Assembly: GCF_963675165.1 (NCBI RefSeq)
Contig: NC_087388.1
Coordinates: 4,593,047 to 4,657,046, forward strand
DNA: 64,000 nt
Source: Halichondria panicea
Lineage: Eukaryota; Porifera; Demospongiae; Suberitida; Halichondriidae
Reading direction: 5' to 3'
In this document: positions 1 to 12,094 of the stretch, piece by piece
Position numbering within the stretch: the stretch's first letter is position 1
Layout: the number at the start of each line of letters is the position of its first letter
The notes under the pieces: model-generated
Database searches by the model: none
What the model saw: the letters and a program-made list of their open reading frames with translations, nothing else
What the model was told of the DNA's origin: nothing
Program-made: the position numbers and the translations under genes

Positions 1-3000
1 TAGTACAGCAGCATGTGTTGGAGGTATACCAGCCAATGGGGGATCCTCTGGTAAGCTATCATATATACTGGTAAGCTATCATATATATAGCCGGTAATTT
101 CGATGGTCAAACTTTTTGATTGACATTTTTGCAGAGAACGACGCCCCACGTACTTGTGTCGAATATGTTGTGTCGTTATTGTGTCCCTCCCCTACAGAGG
201 AGCAACTGCAGTGTTGTGGACCATACCACCATCACATGCTTGACTCCTAGTCTGACAACAACCTCACTCACACCATTGGACTATGCCCTACTGTTTGATG
301 ATGTCCCACTCATTACACAAGCACACCTCCTCATCAGCGTCCAATCAGATCCTTCTCAATTTAGACTAAATAGTTCTCAAGAGGTCACCAGTGGCACAGA
401 GACGCTCATACGCATTGTGGTATGTATTATTAGCTAGTACACTGACTATACTGTTATCGTGTGTGTATATATATCCATGCAGGGTGATAGTCTTGACTCA
501 GTAGAGACCAGTGAGATAAGAGTGATCGTGGGAGGGGAGGAGTGTACTACGACACCTAGTAGTTTGAGAGGAAACGAAATCATCTGTATTGCCCCCTTGG
601 AGCCCCCGGGAGGGGAAAACTCAGCCGTCATTCAAGTGAGTGACTATTAAACTGCATATAAGCTATATACTGTCCCTTCAGGTGAACGTTGGGAGCAACA
701 TCTCTCAAGTATTGGACCAGCAACTGACTTACACAGGTCCTGTGACTGCTGCAGTTCCACTGGAGATCATCATCCCGAGTGTATTGGGGGTTATAGTGAT
801 GATCGTGTGTGTAATGCTGACCATTTTTGTCTGTGTCTATCGGAACTATTGGAGGAAGACCGTGTCAATTGCTATGCATGAACAGATGATGGAAATCGTG
901 GCTAATACGTAATAATTATAGTGTATAGTCCGTAGCTGTTCAATTATCTTATTCATTTACAGGAGAACACGGGAGGACATATTTCCTGTGGATGGCAATA
1001 CAGCACTCATTAGTAAGTTAAGTTCTATATTATAGTTTGCACTGATAATTATATTCACTGACCCACAGAATCAGAACTTGTTGAGATTGCTGAGTCTATC
1101 CCAGACTCAATCAAAATTCCAGCTTCCATATTGAAGCTCTCCAGTACTGCAATTGGACAAGGTAAAGAAAGAATGATGTGTAAAATAAATTTACAGGAGA
1201 ATGTAACTATAATTATAATTATACAGGTGAATTTGGCGTTGTGTACAAGGGAGTCCTGACAGACTGGAACAATGTACCTATTCAAGGGGTGGCCGTGAAG
1301 ACACTGAAAGGTACGATTTCATAGCTAGCTTAATTAATATACACTTAGTCTGTTCAGCGACTAACTTTATGTTCTATACATGCATGCATGGTTATCATTC
1401 ATGAATTTATTCTTTTCACTATTATTATTATACTTATAAGAGATTACAATTTCTGCAATTATAACCGCAGTTCTTGTCTACCTTGCAGGTCTGTTCTCAT
1501 TGTCGGATGTTCAGAGCATGGTGTGTGAGGTGAACAAGATGCAGGACTTTGACCATCCTCACGTCATGTCCCTGATTGGGGTGTGTCTCGATGCTGGCCC
1601 TGGCATTGCCATAGTGATGCCATATATGGCCAACGGGAGTGTTATTGGATATCTCAAGAGAGAAAGGAGCAGCCTTGAGTTGGATGATGACTGTGAAATT
1701 GATCAGGTGTGTATAGCTTAAAATCATGTCAGTATCTAGCCTTGTCTGCATGTATGGGTGTCTCAGCAGAGAGGTGAGTGCAATTAAGGGGCTGATTAGT
1801 GTGTGTGTAGTTATGAGGGAGGACAAAGGTGCACACTACACTCCCATCTTCTACCGTAGTCAAGATTATTTACCTCCAATTTACTCTTCAACGGTTAATT
1901 TAACCAGCCTAAGAAAAAGAGTATTCAATTTGAGGATTATGGAGATAGTCTCATTATATGAGGAAGCTCTTGACATTTTGTACAGATTTTGGAAGTGAGG
2001 AAACTGCTACTAAAAATGTGCCATCAGATAGCACTGGGAATGGCCTACTTGGCTGAGCAGAACTTTGTGCATCGCGACCTTGCGGCCAGAAACTGTATGT
2101 GAGTGAACTATCGATGACTGCATGTGTGTACAAAGAAACAAGAATCATAATTTGAAGACATATTAACTAGATCTAGCTGTAAGTTTAGGACATGAAAAGA
2201 TTCCTTGTTTCTCATTAGCCACTTCCTCAATTTGCATGAGGGGAAGAGGCCAGAGGAGGATCGTCTCTGTCAAAAGGTCTTCCGGAGGACTTTAAAATTC
2301 CACTCAACTAGCTCCACGTGAATTGGACATACTATAAAGAAAGAGTATAGATGAGTGAAATTCAATTTAAGTCCTCCGGAAGCAACTATAATTGACCCTG
2401 ACGATCCTCCATTGCTACGTATATCTATATTATACTTAGTGTGATGTTAATTTTGTACATTCCTATATATAGGCTGGACTCGGGAGGAGGTATCAGGGTG
2501 GGGGACTTTGGTCTGGCTGAGGACGTCTATGCTAGCGGCTACTTCAGACAGAACGACCGAGCCAATGTAAAGCTGCCCTACAAATGGATGGCCTTGGAGA
2601 GTCTCAACGATGCCATCTTCACAGAGAAAACTGATGTGGTCAGTCATGCAGTACAGCATACATACATGGTATTAGCCTAAGGCAATAATTGTTGTTATAA
2701 TTATGTTGTCCATGTGCCCAGTGGTCGTATGGTGTGACTGTGTGGGAGGTCTTCAATGGAGGAAAGACCCCCTACCCTGCCGTGGACCCACACTCCCTCA
2801 TCCAGCTGCTGGGAGAGGGGCGGAGACTAGAGAGACCTCTCAATGCAGCCTGTGCCATTGAGATGTGAGTGTATACCTGAGTTCAGTAAAAATTTCGAGG
2901 GTGGTATACATAATATTATATTGTATGGCAGTTTCAATGAGCTTTGTGTTCAAGCGAGCCCCTGTAAACAGGTCTAGTAATCCGGGTAGACTGAGGGGAG

Positions 3001-4291
3001 CTATGGGCCGCTGCATGTATCCTATTTGATTATTAATCCGTGCATTCGCAACACGCAGCAGAGTTAGAGTGATTTGTGTGTGTGTGACACAAAAATGAGC
3101 TGTTTGAGCAAACTAGACACTTTCATGGACTGCTTAAGCCTTATATATACTGCTAATGAGACAGTAGTTGAAAAATAATACGCTATAGTTACAGTTGAAT
3201 TGTAAGTGATCTTCGAAGACGAAAAAAAACACTAATCGTTGCTATAGATTCACGATCATTTCCCGTAATCATAACGTTATAGTAAGGTCATTCGGTAAAA
3301 AGTGATTGTATCTATTTTGCCGCTGCAATGAAGCTCAGCGCTGCACGGGGTGAATAATAAATTTTATGTTCTATATGAGAATCTTATACATGCAGTTCTA
3401 AGCTGATGCGTCAGTGTTGGAGGGAGGATCCAGAGGAGAGGCCAACCTTCTCACAACTGTCCTCCATTGTGGAGAGGCTACTGACATCCATTGCTGGCTA
3501 CACTGAGCTCGGTATGGTGCTACTGAACCCAATTCAAGAAGCGGAGCAGCTCAGTAAGTGTATGAAAATTATAGATATATACCGGTTAGTAAGCCGGCGC
3601 ATGCGCCTATAGCGAAAAGAGCAGGCCTCTATGCGCCTATTATCCGGATGCGCTTATAGAGATTAACCACGCCCATGACGTTTCAATAAAGCAAATCTCC
3701 ATTAGATATAGCTCGATCGTTTGTCTCCAAGAGGTCTATAGTTCTATCTGACAGCAGTAACACAACTACCGGTAGTTAACATCTGTGGATACCAGTTGTT
3801 GGGCAGATAACTTTGCAGAAAACCATGCACCTTCTATCCAGGCTCTTAGTCTGCTAACCAGGCGCCTATTAGTTGATGTGCGCTTATCAACAAGATTATA
3901 AGGTAATAGTCAAAAATACTGTACCTTAGTATGGCTGCCCACAAAGATCATCACAATTTTTGAATTTACTTAGTGTACCGTATAGCGGGTAATTTTCGGG
4001 GGACAAAATATTCGTATTGAGACATTTCGTGGGTAATATTTCCGTGGCTGGAGCTTGCACTGAAGGTAAAGATAAGCAATGTCGCTTCATTCGTGGGTAA
4101 AATATTCGTGGTCCAAGTGTTAAACCATATTTGCCCCACGGAAATTACCCTCTATACGATATAATTATGCTAAAACATGCATGTTGTTATAATTAATCAT
4201 TCTTACTGCCCATGCAGAATGTGACAATTTACCCACACCCACTGAAGACGCTCATCACTATGTCGATGGTCCACTAGATCACCCTCTATAG
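1..4291 (+). CDS. Met/plexin-like receptor tyrosine kinase, copy 1 (5' end outside window)
   Basis: Exons read by splice sites and phase: <1-50, 198-419, 483-635, 682-908, 963-1012, 1069-1161, 1227-1310, 1489-1706, 1986-2098, 2473-2638, 2722-2864, 3396-3553, 4218-4291 (TAG 4289-4291); 582 residues are in the window. The first exons carry the end of an IPT-type ectodomain. Exon 682-908 encodes the membrane span (around [20 protein letters not shown]) and a basic juxtamembrane start. The kinase shows the glycine loop [15 protein letters not shown] lysine, HRDLAARNC catalytic loop, DFGLAEDVY, and KWMALES in the activation segment, all typical of an active tyrosine kinase of the Met/Axl/Ror style. 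It is predicted to be a plasma-membrane receptor that autophosphorylates on ligand binding; the ligand is unknown. Exon sizes match copy 2 (12095-23349) exactly from 198 to 3553 except one extra codon in exon 963-1012. The tail, ending [12 protein letters not shown], stops earlier than in copy 2. The donor at 2639 (GTCAGT) is weaker than its counterpart. Confidence 0.9.
2255..2410. repeat. Small foldback MITE in kinase intron
   Basis: The ends are inverted copies of GGAGGATCGTC. Inside them GTCTTCCGGAGGACTT pairs with AAGTCCTCCGGAAGC. It lies in the intron between the HRDLAARNC exon and the DFG exon of RTK copy 1, and the equivalent intron of copy 2 does not have it, so it inserted after the duplication. 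No coding content. Confidence 0.7.
3976..4162. repeat. MITE of the TACCGTATA family
   Basis: The left end reads TACCGTATAGCGGGTAATTT and the right end is its imperfect reverse complement (AAATTACCCTCTATACGATA). The interior contains several TTCGTGGGTAA-type motifs in both directions. It sits in the last intron of RTK copy 1. Related elements with the same termini occur at 16219, 37525, 55206 and 61522. Non-coding, non-autonomous. Confidence 0.7.
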
Positions 4292-5910
4292 CATTCGAAA
4301 ACAGAATGTACAAAGAAGAATTTACTGCAACAGATAATTAATTTTAATGCTTATAGCTCATGAGGTTAAAGTCGAATTGCTGTTCCCTGTACAGTATAAT
4401 GTAGTGAACTGTAACCAGCTGCTTTTATCTTAACTAGCATCATAATAATAATTATAATTATGCATGTATATATACACAATAAGACATGCAGTATTATCGT
4501 ATAGCCTATTATTGTTTTTACACATGCAAAGTTAATTTTCCTGTCTTTAATGACAAGTAAAAATCGAATGCAAACTCATAACTTAAATTGCTGACTTTAC
4601 TGTGCTGTATTAGCAAATTGCAGTTGTATATGAGGGGCTACTCTGCAATATCTAATTTTTGAATCTAGAATTCTATGCACTCGATCTATATACTTCAGCT
4701 AGCTACATTGCTTGAGATACTACAGGCTGAGCTCACAGTTCTATGTGGTGATTAATGTAGATCTACACAACTAATGATTAATCGAAGTTCTAAATTACCT
4801 ATAGGGTTCACAGTCACATTCTGCAGTAAAAATGAAGCGTAAGCTATAGCCAAGCCTTTGTTCTAAAATAATTTTATGTATTTTAATTGGGCGGATTTGA
4901 GGGTAATCCAGAACTCAAAAGTTTATTATTCTATTTTAAATGTTCAACTGATGACTTTGCTTTGCATGGGCTAGCAGCGGAATACTAAACAGAAAGAGTA
5001 CAGTCTTTAAACTATATACGTACGAAACTTGCACACCTACGACATATAAAATCTATCTTATAGCGAATTATTTTCGTATGGTGGAATTTTTCGGATTTAA
5101 AGTTCATCTCATTAAGAATGCTAGCACCTTTTTTCATGAATAGGAGGCGACCTAGCGTTAAATTGGAGACAAACCGGCCCGGGAACGAGGCTAAGGTTTT
5201 CTGAGATAGTAGTTGCCTCACGCTATGCGCTAAGGCTCAGCATTAAATATTGCGTTCCATGCCGATTTATCTCTAAAATAACAACTAGATCTAGATCTAC
5301 CTTAATATTACTATTATAGACGGGTAGTAATTTTAGCGTTTTCAGATTTTTCTTTGTTTTTAGGGTACTAATTTTGGCGGATTTGAGCAAATTCATTCTA
5401 CCACAATATATCTCAAAAGATGTACAAGTATGAGTTTTAAGGTTGAATAGAAAGTTGGAGTCTGAAAAAAGGGCTAGCTTACTTAGCATACTCTCAAAAG
5501 TACATTATAAAAAAGAAAAAAGACAATGAGATTCATAATTTCTTATGTATCATAAATAACCGCCAAGAGAGTTTAATAGGGGGGCCAAACTTTTAAGAGG
5601 GGGCCCAACATTTTAAAATTCTAGGCGGGGGGGCCAATCTCATGCTATATCTATAGTAATACATCAGTCTGCCCTATAGCCTCGAGACCACGCCGATTAA
5701 AATACGGCCTGGTCTTATTGCATGGGTGATAGTGCACATGCGCAAACTGAGTTACCCAGAATCTGGGTAACTCGTATACTTTATAGTAAACCTTTGTAAA
5801 ATTATACCATAAACTAGTTTGATTACTAGTTTCTTTCCGTATTAATTTTAACAAATACTTGTCTCCTGTGAAGCTGTGGCTTATGCTCTCTATTGTGTTG
5901 TCGAGAAGGT

Positions 5911-6096
5911 TGTGGCACTCTATTGTGTTGTCGAGAAAGCTTGCACACTAGTCTGAAGCCAGAAGAAGCTCTCATTTGTACAGAAACCAAGTTCAAAACA
6001 TCACGACCATCCAACCATCATAGAGGTAGATGAGAGCCTCTTCTGGTTTCAGACTAGTGTGCAAGCCTTCTCGACAACACCATAGAGAGGGCCACA
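5911..6096. repeat. Foldback repeat
   Basis: The left arm (about 5911-5975) contains GCTTGCACACTAGTCTGAAG. It is matched in reverse complement by the right arm (about 6030-6096) containing TTTCAGACTAGTGTGCAAGC, followed by the TTCTCGACAACAC block. The left side also repeats the CTATTGTGTTGTCGAGAA block twice (about 5890 and 5920). This is a typical non-autonomous foldback element without coding capacity. Confidence 0.75.
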
Positions 6097-6432
6097 GCTA
6101 GCTAGCTAGGCTATAAAGCTTCATATACATACAGTGCATCCAGCTTAGAGAGTAGATTATCACAAATGTGTGAGTAGCTGTACTTAAATGTTGATATCTT
6201 TTGATTGGAACATTTCTAAGAAATGGTGCTGATACCATTGTGTAGGTGAATGAATGAGCTACAACATATCTCAAAAAATGTCCATGAAAACATGAGGTGG
6301 TGGGTTTGGGGGGATTCCTTCTTTCTTTCTTTGTTCCTCCAATTTTCTCTTCTGTGATAAAGAACAGAAAAAGGAGAGGCTGCGAAGGAGGCTAATACAC
6401 TGCTCAGCTTGCATGTATAGTGAAATATATTG

Positions 6433-6826
6433 CAGTGGCTGATCCAGGGGGGATCCCAGGGTGCCATGGATCCCCCCTTTCCCTTGTGGCTTTACTACAG
6501 CTACCAGCTAGCTATTTATCAGTATTGTAGCTATTGTATAAATTTGATTCAATGATTGTACCTGTTGTTCTGATGCATCAACTGCCAAAGGAGTGTTCAG
6601 GTTAGCCTAGGTTAGCTAGTTGACTGTTTGTGGCAGAGAGCTAGCTAGCTCTACGCAAGTTTATTATGGGACTTCCCCTGGGATTTTACCTAGTCACGTG
6701 TGACCGGAAGTGGGCGTAACCCCAAAAATTTCGCGCTCGTAGTTTGGAACACCGGCCTTTGAAAGAGCGGGAAGTGCGGCCTGGGATCGAGGCTACCCCC
6801 TTTCATATTTCCTGGATCCGCCACTG
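6433..6826. mobile_element. Non-autonomous DNA transposon with CAGTGGCGGATCCAGG-type termini
   Basis: The left terminus CAGTGGCTGATCCAGG and right terminus CCTGGATCCGCCACTG are inverted copies with one mismatch in 16. No clear target-site duplication is seen. A related element with the same kind of ends lies at 20374-20614. The interior has no convincing transposase frame. Confidence 0.55.
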
Positions 6827-8404
6827 TACTGTGCACATTGAGGACTCTATCTTTAAGATAGTTCCGACGCAGCGCTATACTCTACCCAGGAGCAGTACCA
6901 CGCATCCACCTTCCTCTATCCCTTTCCTTGCCATTCGTGAAATCTGGAACAGGAGCGTCTTTAGGTCGATCAATTAGTGTGGATCCGGCCTCACCACGCC
7001 TCCATGTCATTCTATTAGTCTAGATCCGGCTAGCAATTCTAGCTGGGACTCCCAGTTCTAGCTCGTTTTGTTTAGCGTGTCAGAGACTGGGAGAAGATGA
7101 TTGGCACTCCTTGGCTCCTTTGGATGTACAGCTGTCCAGATCCCTAGAATAGCGATGTCAGACCGATTTTCATTTTTGCTATTTCTAACTCCTATGTATT
7201 ACTATCTCTTTTGAACACTCTAGGCAAACCAGAAAAACTTTACTGCACTGGATTTGGTCAAGCGAATGCAGAGATACAGCGTTTTGAAGAACACTAGTCA
7301 GGGAAAAATTCGTACAAAAATTTACCGCATTTTAATGTACTTGGGCGGGACTTATGAAATTTGTTGTTAATACCGGAAATGATCTTAAAGTTAGCATATC
7401 TGCTGAACCGCTTGGTCTATTCTCTTTTAAAAAAGTATGAAATGGACACTCAGGACTCAGGAGTTGACATTGTAACCATTTGATATCTATTATGAAGTTT
7501 ATAATGTTTCTGTAATGTATATCTTTATGATGTCCCTATAATAGTATGATGTCTCCTACTTCAGAGAGTTCTTTTGGATTTAAAGTAACCATGCTATCTT
7601 TTCTTTCGTACAGTATATTGTATCATGTTTCAGAACTCTCATCAGTGTCCACCTTACGCTTGTATCTGTTTCTTGATCTTTATAAGCAACTTTTCTGTCA
7701 ATTTCATTTGGTCTAAATAATTCGTTTTTAGTGTGATGTAGATTTAAGGCCATACAACTATAAATCTATGATACAACTCTGTTGACAGCTTCTAATTAAT
7801 ACAGTAGATTACTCTTGTCTTTTTTGTGTGCAAATTGAATCAGTTTTTGCAATTTAATAGTTTTGGTAGATTACATTGTTGTCCCTGGAATTCTCTCCAA
7901 TCTTTCTTGTTTCTTTTCAACAGAGGCTTTCAGATTGCTTCAATAATTACTTTCAGTAACTTCTAAGAACTTCTAAGAAATAAATACAGCTATTGGTACA
8001 CTTGGCTTGATTTTACTGCATTTCTATTCTCAGCTCCACCCATCTATCCTAGCCTCGATCCCAGGCCGAGTTTTCGCTTTTATAACGGTTAGGCGAACAA
8101 CTGGGCCTGGTACTAGTTGTCTGCGCATGCGTCAATCGTTCGTCAGATTCTGACGAATGGATATTCTCGTTCACTTTCGTGACATTTATATTCGTGTACT
8201 ATCGTGTACTAGAAGTCAGTTCCCGTTTTATCATTATTGGAATCGATTGGAATGGCTCTTAGCTGAAGCTTCTCTCTTCTCTGAAGCTTATTCTGAAGAC
8301 TGAACAACAAGGGAAGAGGTATAAAGCTTTGTCAAGCTTGTTAAGGTCAGATATTTTTGTGTGGGCCCTATGGCCGGCTATGCTATCAAGTCTTGTTCAT
8401 GTTT

Positions 8405-8604
8405 NNNNNNNNNNNNNNNNNNNNNNNNNNNNNNNNNNNNNNNNNNNNNNNNNNNNNNNNNNNNNNNNNNNNNNNNNNNNNNNNNNNNNNNNNNNNNNNN
8501 NNNNNNNNNNNNNNNNNNNNNNNNNNNNNNNNNNNNNNNNNNNNNNNNNNNNNNNNNNNNNNNNNNNNNNNNNNNNNNNNNNNNNNNNNNNNNNNNNNNN
8601 NNNN
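8405..8604. other. Assembly gap of 200 N
   Basis: Exactly 200 undetermined bases, a round number that suggests a placeholder of unknown true size. It interrupts the foldback element just at the inner end of its left arm, consistent with an assembler failing at an inverted repeat. Confidence 0.98.
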
Positions 8605-8898
8605 TTCTAGCCTCGATCCCAGGCCGAGTTTTCGCTTTTATAACGGTTAGGCAAACAACTGGGCCTGGTACTAGTTGTCTGCGCATGCGTCAAATTTTCA
8701 TTGTATATTTGTGGTCGGCAAAAATATTTAATAAATCAATAATGGAAATTTGTACACAGAAAATGCACAGAGTGAGTACACAAAAGATGCACATAGGGAG
8801 CTGCTTCACAAAGGCCTGGGGAGTTGCCAGTTGTGCTGCAGCACAATTACAGTGACCCAGGGCAACTTCAGGATGATTGAATGCCTTTAAATTACGTT

Positions 8899-9168
8899 TC
8901 AAAAAGATTTAGCAGGCTGCTGGACTTCTCTGATTCTAGGCCCCAACTCGTAACTCATTGCTTGAGAAAACGTAGATTCTCTTGATGTCTCTGAGCTACC
9001 CAGCAACGCTCGAATGAGCAGGTCATACTCCAGTCCTGTGTCTGTGAGTATAGGACAATATTAAAAGAAACCAAAGACGGTTAAACCCTTACCTCAAACT
9101 GTCCAGTCTCGTCCGTTAGTATAGCCAAGAGGAGCACTGTTGGGATAGCTGGATATTAGCCATTGCTC
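8899..9168 (-). pseudogene. Possible captured two-exon gene fragment inside the foldback element
   Basis: On the minus strand a good acceptor (TCTCTGTACAG) precedes a frame from 9168 to 9093 beginning EQWLISSYPNSAPLGYTNGR. A GTAAGG donor follows, then a short intron of 51 bases, and an acceptor before 9041 opens a frame to a TGA at 8899-8901 that includes GLEYDLLIRALLGSSETSRE. The two frames join in phase, but a TGA lies just before the donor, so the joined frame is broken once. I do not recognise the family. It lies between the two arms of the foldback element, suggesting host sequence carried by a transposon. It could instead be chance open frame. Confidence 0.35.
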
Positions 9169-9702
9169 CTGTACAGAGAAGTAGACATTTTAAATACGTG
9201 TAGATCTATACATATTAAATTTCTCGGTTATAGTGTCATTGTCGACGAGCTGATGATGGCAGCACCAAGTTCTCTAGCTCACACTCTTCACTTGATCCAC
9301 CATATTAATGATGAAACTATAGTCTACCTACATTCGATATTCTTGCCAAACATGAACAAGACTTGATAGCATAGCCGGCCATAGGGCCCACACAAAAATA
9401 TCTGACCTTAACAAGCTTGACAAAGCTTTATACCTCTTCCCTTGTTGTTCAGTCTTCAGAATAAGCTTCAGAGAAGAGAGAAGCTTCAGCTAAGAGCCAT
9501 TCCAATCGATTCCAATAATGATAAAACGGGAACTGACTTCTAGTACACGATAGTACACGAATATAAATGTCACGAAAGTGAACGAGAATATCCATTCGTC
9601 AGAATCTGACGAACGATTGACACATGCGCAGACAACTAGTACCAGGCCCAGTTGTTCGCCTAACCGTTATAAAAGCGAAAACTCGGCCTGGGATCGAGGC
9701 TA

Positions 9703-12094
9703 TCCATGCAATATGTGATTCCGCAAGAAATAAAAGCTTATTGTAGCAACTTTTTGCATAATCTGGAGAGAGTTAGAGATGAAAGACATGCTCACTTGTG
9801 TTTTTGTTCATTTTCATATTTGGTTGCCAAAATGATGATCACCTTTGAGAAAAAATCACACACAAAACAAGCATCAAATGCTAAAATCATAAAAAACTGT
9901 TATAAAAATCAAATTGTACGCTATTTTTTACCCCTGGGAACAGCTGTTGTTTGCTAGACTCTTCCAGGGCTTGCGGAAAGCCCTTCTTGTTCACTCACTT
10001 TCTGGTCCCGTTTTTTACCATTGAATTACTGTACGAAAATACGCCCACGCACTACTTCCCGTCTGACATCTCTACCTAGAACATACCCTCCATTCTGACC
10101 AGTTATCAGTGCATAGGGTGCTTACTAGATTCTTGCCAGCCAGTACAGTTCAAGCTACACACAGCACCGCTCAACTATTCTCTACCCCATTATCTAGCTA
10201 AATCTGGTCCAACTAGACAGCAGACACAGCTAGTTAATTCAGTAAAGCCAGGGGTAGCCCTACTTCCACAGTAACAATTCCTCTGGGCTGGGCTAACTAG
10301 TTGAGCCACGCCTCCCAATTCTCAAGGCTAGGTACATGTCTCTGTCTAGCTGCTTCTTCAGCTTCTTGCTCAGTTTTGTGGCTTAGAGAAAGGCCAGCTA
10401 CTCAGGGGGAAGAGTCGAGATGAAAGTCTGGCAGCCAGGTGACGTCCAAACGGTCAGTTATTCTTTCCACCAACTTTTTAATCTAGTCTAGTCCTGCTTG
10501 CACTGCTACTACTACTGCTACTCTTCCTACTACTACTGCTGCTACTCTTCCTAGCTAGTCAAAGGTTTCTTTTTTTTTTTTAACTACATATGCACAAAGA
10601 GACATCAAAGCTTACATCAAAGGACACAGATTTTTAGCCTACTTGACTGATAAGGCCGTTACCTAGACTACAGTTTGTTTGTCAGGGAGGAGCTCACATA
10701 CAACTTCATCTAATTCATCATAACGATTCGTTACCGTTGTTGTAATTTCTACAACAGATTGCCAAGGAAAGAGCTATACAAACACAAAACGTAACCAATA
10801 TATAGCATGCCAGAGGTTATATATAAATGAGCTGAGCTATGATAATTATGTGCATGGTCTTGTTTAACTGCTTACGTCCTCGCTAAAATTTTCCTCGCTA
10901 AAATTTCAACTTTGCTACCTCGCTCGACTCTGTGCAGATTTCTGCCCTAAATTTTGGTCTCCTTTTCCTCCCTTGGTAAGCCACCCAGCCAAACCCAATA
11001 CCCTAGTGAAACCCCCTCCCTTTTGGTTAACATTTTCAGCAGCCTCAAAGTAGAAATCTCTTGGAACTGCAGGATGACACATTACGACGTAATTGGTACC
11101 TTATACACCCTCGGCTATACCGAATACTGAACCTGCCACATAACGTCTCAGGAGACCCTAAAATCTAAGAACACGGCCTTTTTTCGAACCTCAGTTAGGG
11201 ATGTTAGAGCTTTTGCCGCCTCTCCCCCTTAAAAAGCCTTGTCACAAATTTTGGAGACGGGCGCACCCAAATTTGCACTATCACGAGGGGTAAGGGAAAT
11301 TTTACAACATGCCTCGCATTTTAGCAACTTGTGTGCATGCTATCTGTGACATTTATTTACCACTGTGCAAGGTACATGTGCTCCTGTTGATGCGGAGGTA
11401 TCAGCTGTAGCCACACAAAGACAGGCTATATTTGGATGTTCATTCTTGGAAAACAAATTTTGAACTAGATCTAGCGTAGTTTAAACATTAACAAACACGT
11501 TGACCTCCTGGTGACTATGTACACACTTGCTCATACAATATTGCACATGCTTTAACCCTTTCCCTGCTACGTTTTAATACGTCGTACACATGCATAGTCA
11601 CCAGGAGGTCAACATGTTTGTTAAATGTACCTTGTGGGAGTGATGATGTTTTCTTGTGCTGTGTAAACTATGCTAGATCTAGTTCAAAAATTTTTTCCAA
11701 TGCATGTACTCACCCAATGTATACTACTGTACTTCACAGTGCCGTAAAAAGTCAGTGAACTGGAGAAAAAGTTGTCCAAGAAGACATGCATGCACAGTTA
11801 AACTGTTTGCAGAGGTTAGGGTAGACATACAACTGCTATAGAAATTACCTTATCATTGTGGAATGAATTCCTTGTATCATGTATTATGAAAGGTACGCTA
11901 ATTAAAATGGCAAACAACCATTGCATTGTGTAAACACTTTGATACTGCATGCATGTGTACATGTATGATGTATAAAGTATCTAATGGTAACACCAATTAT
12001 CGAGTTGTATTACTACTCTACCGGAAACAACGTACATTCGGCCTTTACCTCATAACTATTATAGTTATAGCTGTGGTAGTAATTAATTTCTTCC
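9703..12094. other. Gene-free spacer between the two RTK copies, right part
   Basis: No coding chain is supported on either strand. The stretch contains runs such as TACTACTACTGCTGCTACTC (about 10,510-10,550), a poly-T tract at about 10,571, and the foldback repeat at 11448-11700. The last part is the 3' untranslated and downstream sequence of RTK copy 2. Confidence 0.55.
11448..11700. repeat. Foldback MITE
   Basis: The left arm carries TTGAACTAGATCTAGC, then GTTGACCTCCTGGTGACTAT. The right arm carries ATAGTCACCAGGAGGTCAAC, then GCTAGATCTAGTTCAA. About 38 extra bases separate the two blocks in the right arm only. Non-coding. Confidence 0.75.

Larger units (their letters stand above)
4292..8049. 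other. Gene-free spacer between the two RTK copies, left part
   Basis: No exon chain or protein-coding signature is supportable here on either strand. The stretch is AT-rich. It contains the foldback repeat at 5911-6096, the TIR element at 6433-6826, and fragments such as GGGAACGAGGCTAAGG (about 5180) and GGGATCGAGGCTA (about 6784) that match the termini of the large foldback element at 8050-9702. Short open frames here have no family resemblance. Confidence 0.6.
8050..9702. mobile_element. Large foldback element with 355-bp inverted arms
   Basis: The left arm (8050-8404) and right arm (9348-9702) are near-perfect inverted copies. Outer ends read TAGCCTCGATCCCAGGCCGA and its complement; inner ends read CTATCAAGTCTTGTTCATG and its complement. 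A third copy of only the outer ~90 bp lies at 8607-8695 in left-arm orientation. The assembly gap 8405-8604 begins exactly where the left arm ends. The unique interior (about 8700-9347) includes a possible captured gene fragment on the minus strand. Terminal fragments of the same family occur at about 5170, 6775 and 23640. The near identity of the arms suggests a young insertion. No transposase is visible, so it is probably non-autonomous. Confidence 0.75.

Noticed and set aside
8329..8855. Open frames running through the gap
   Set aside because: They consist mostly of unknown residues from the 200 N.
9706..9957. 83-codon plus-strand frame beside the foldback element
   Set aside because: No family resemblance, no neighbouring exons, ordinary AT-rich composition.
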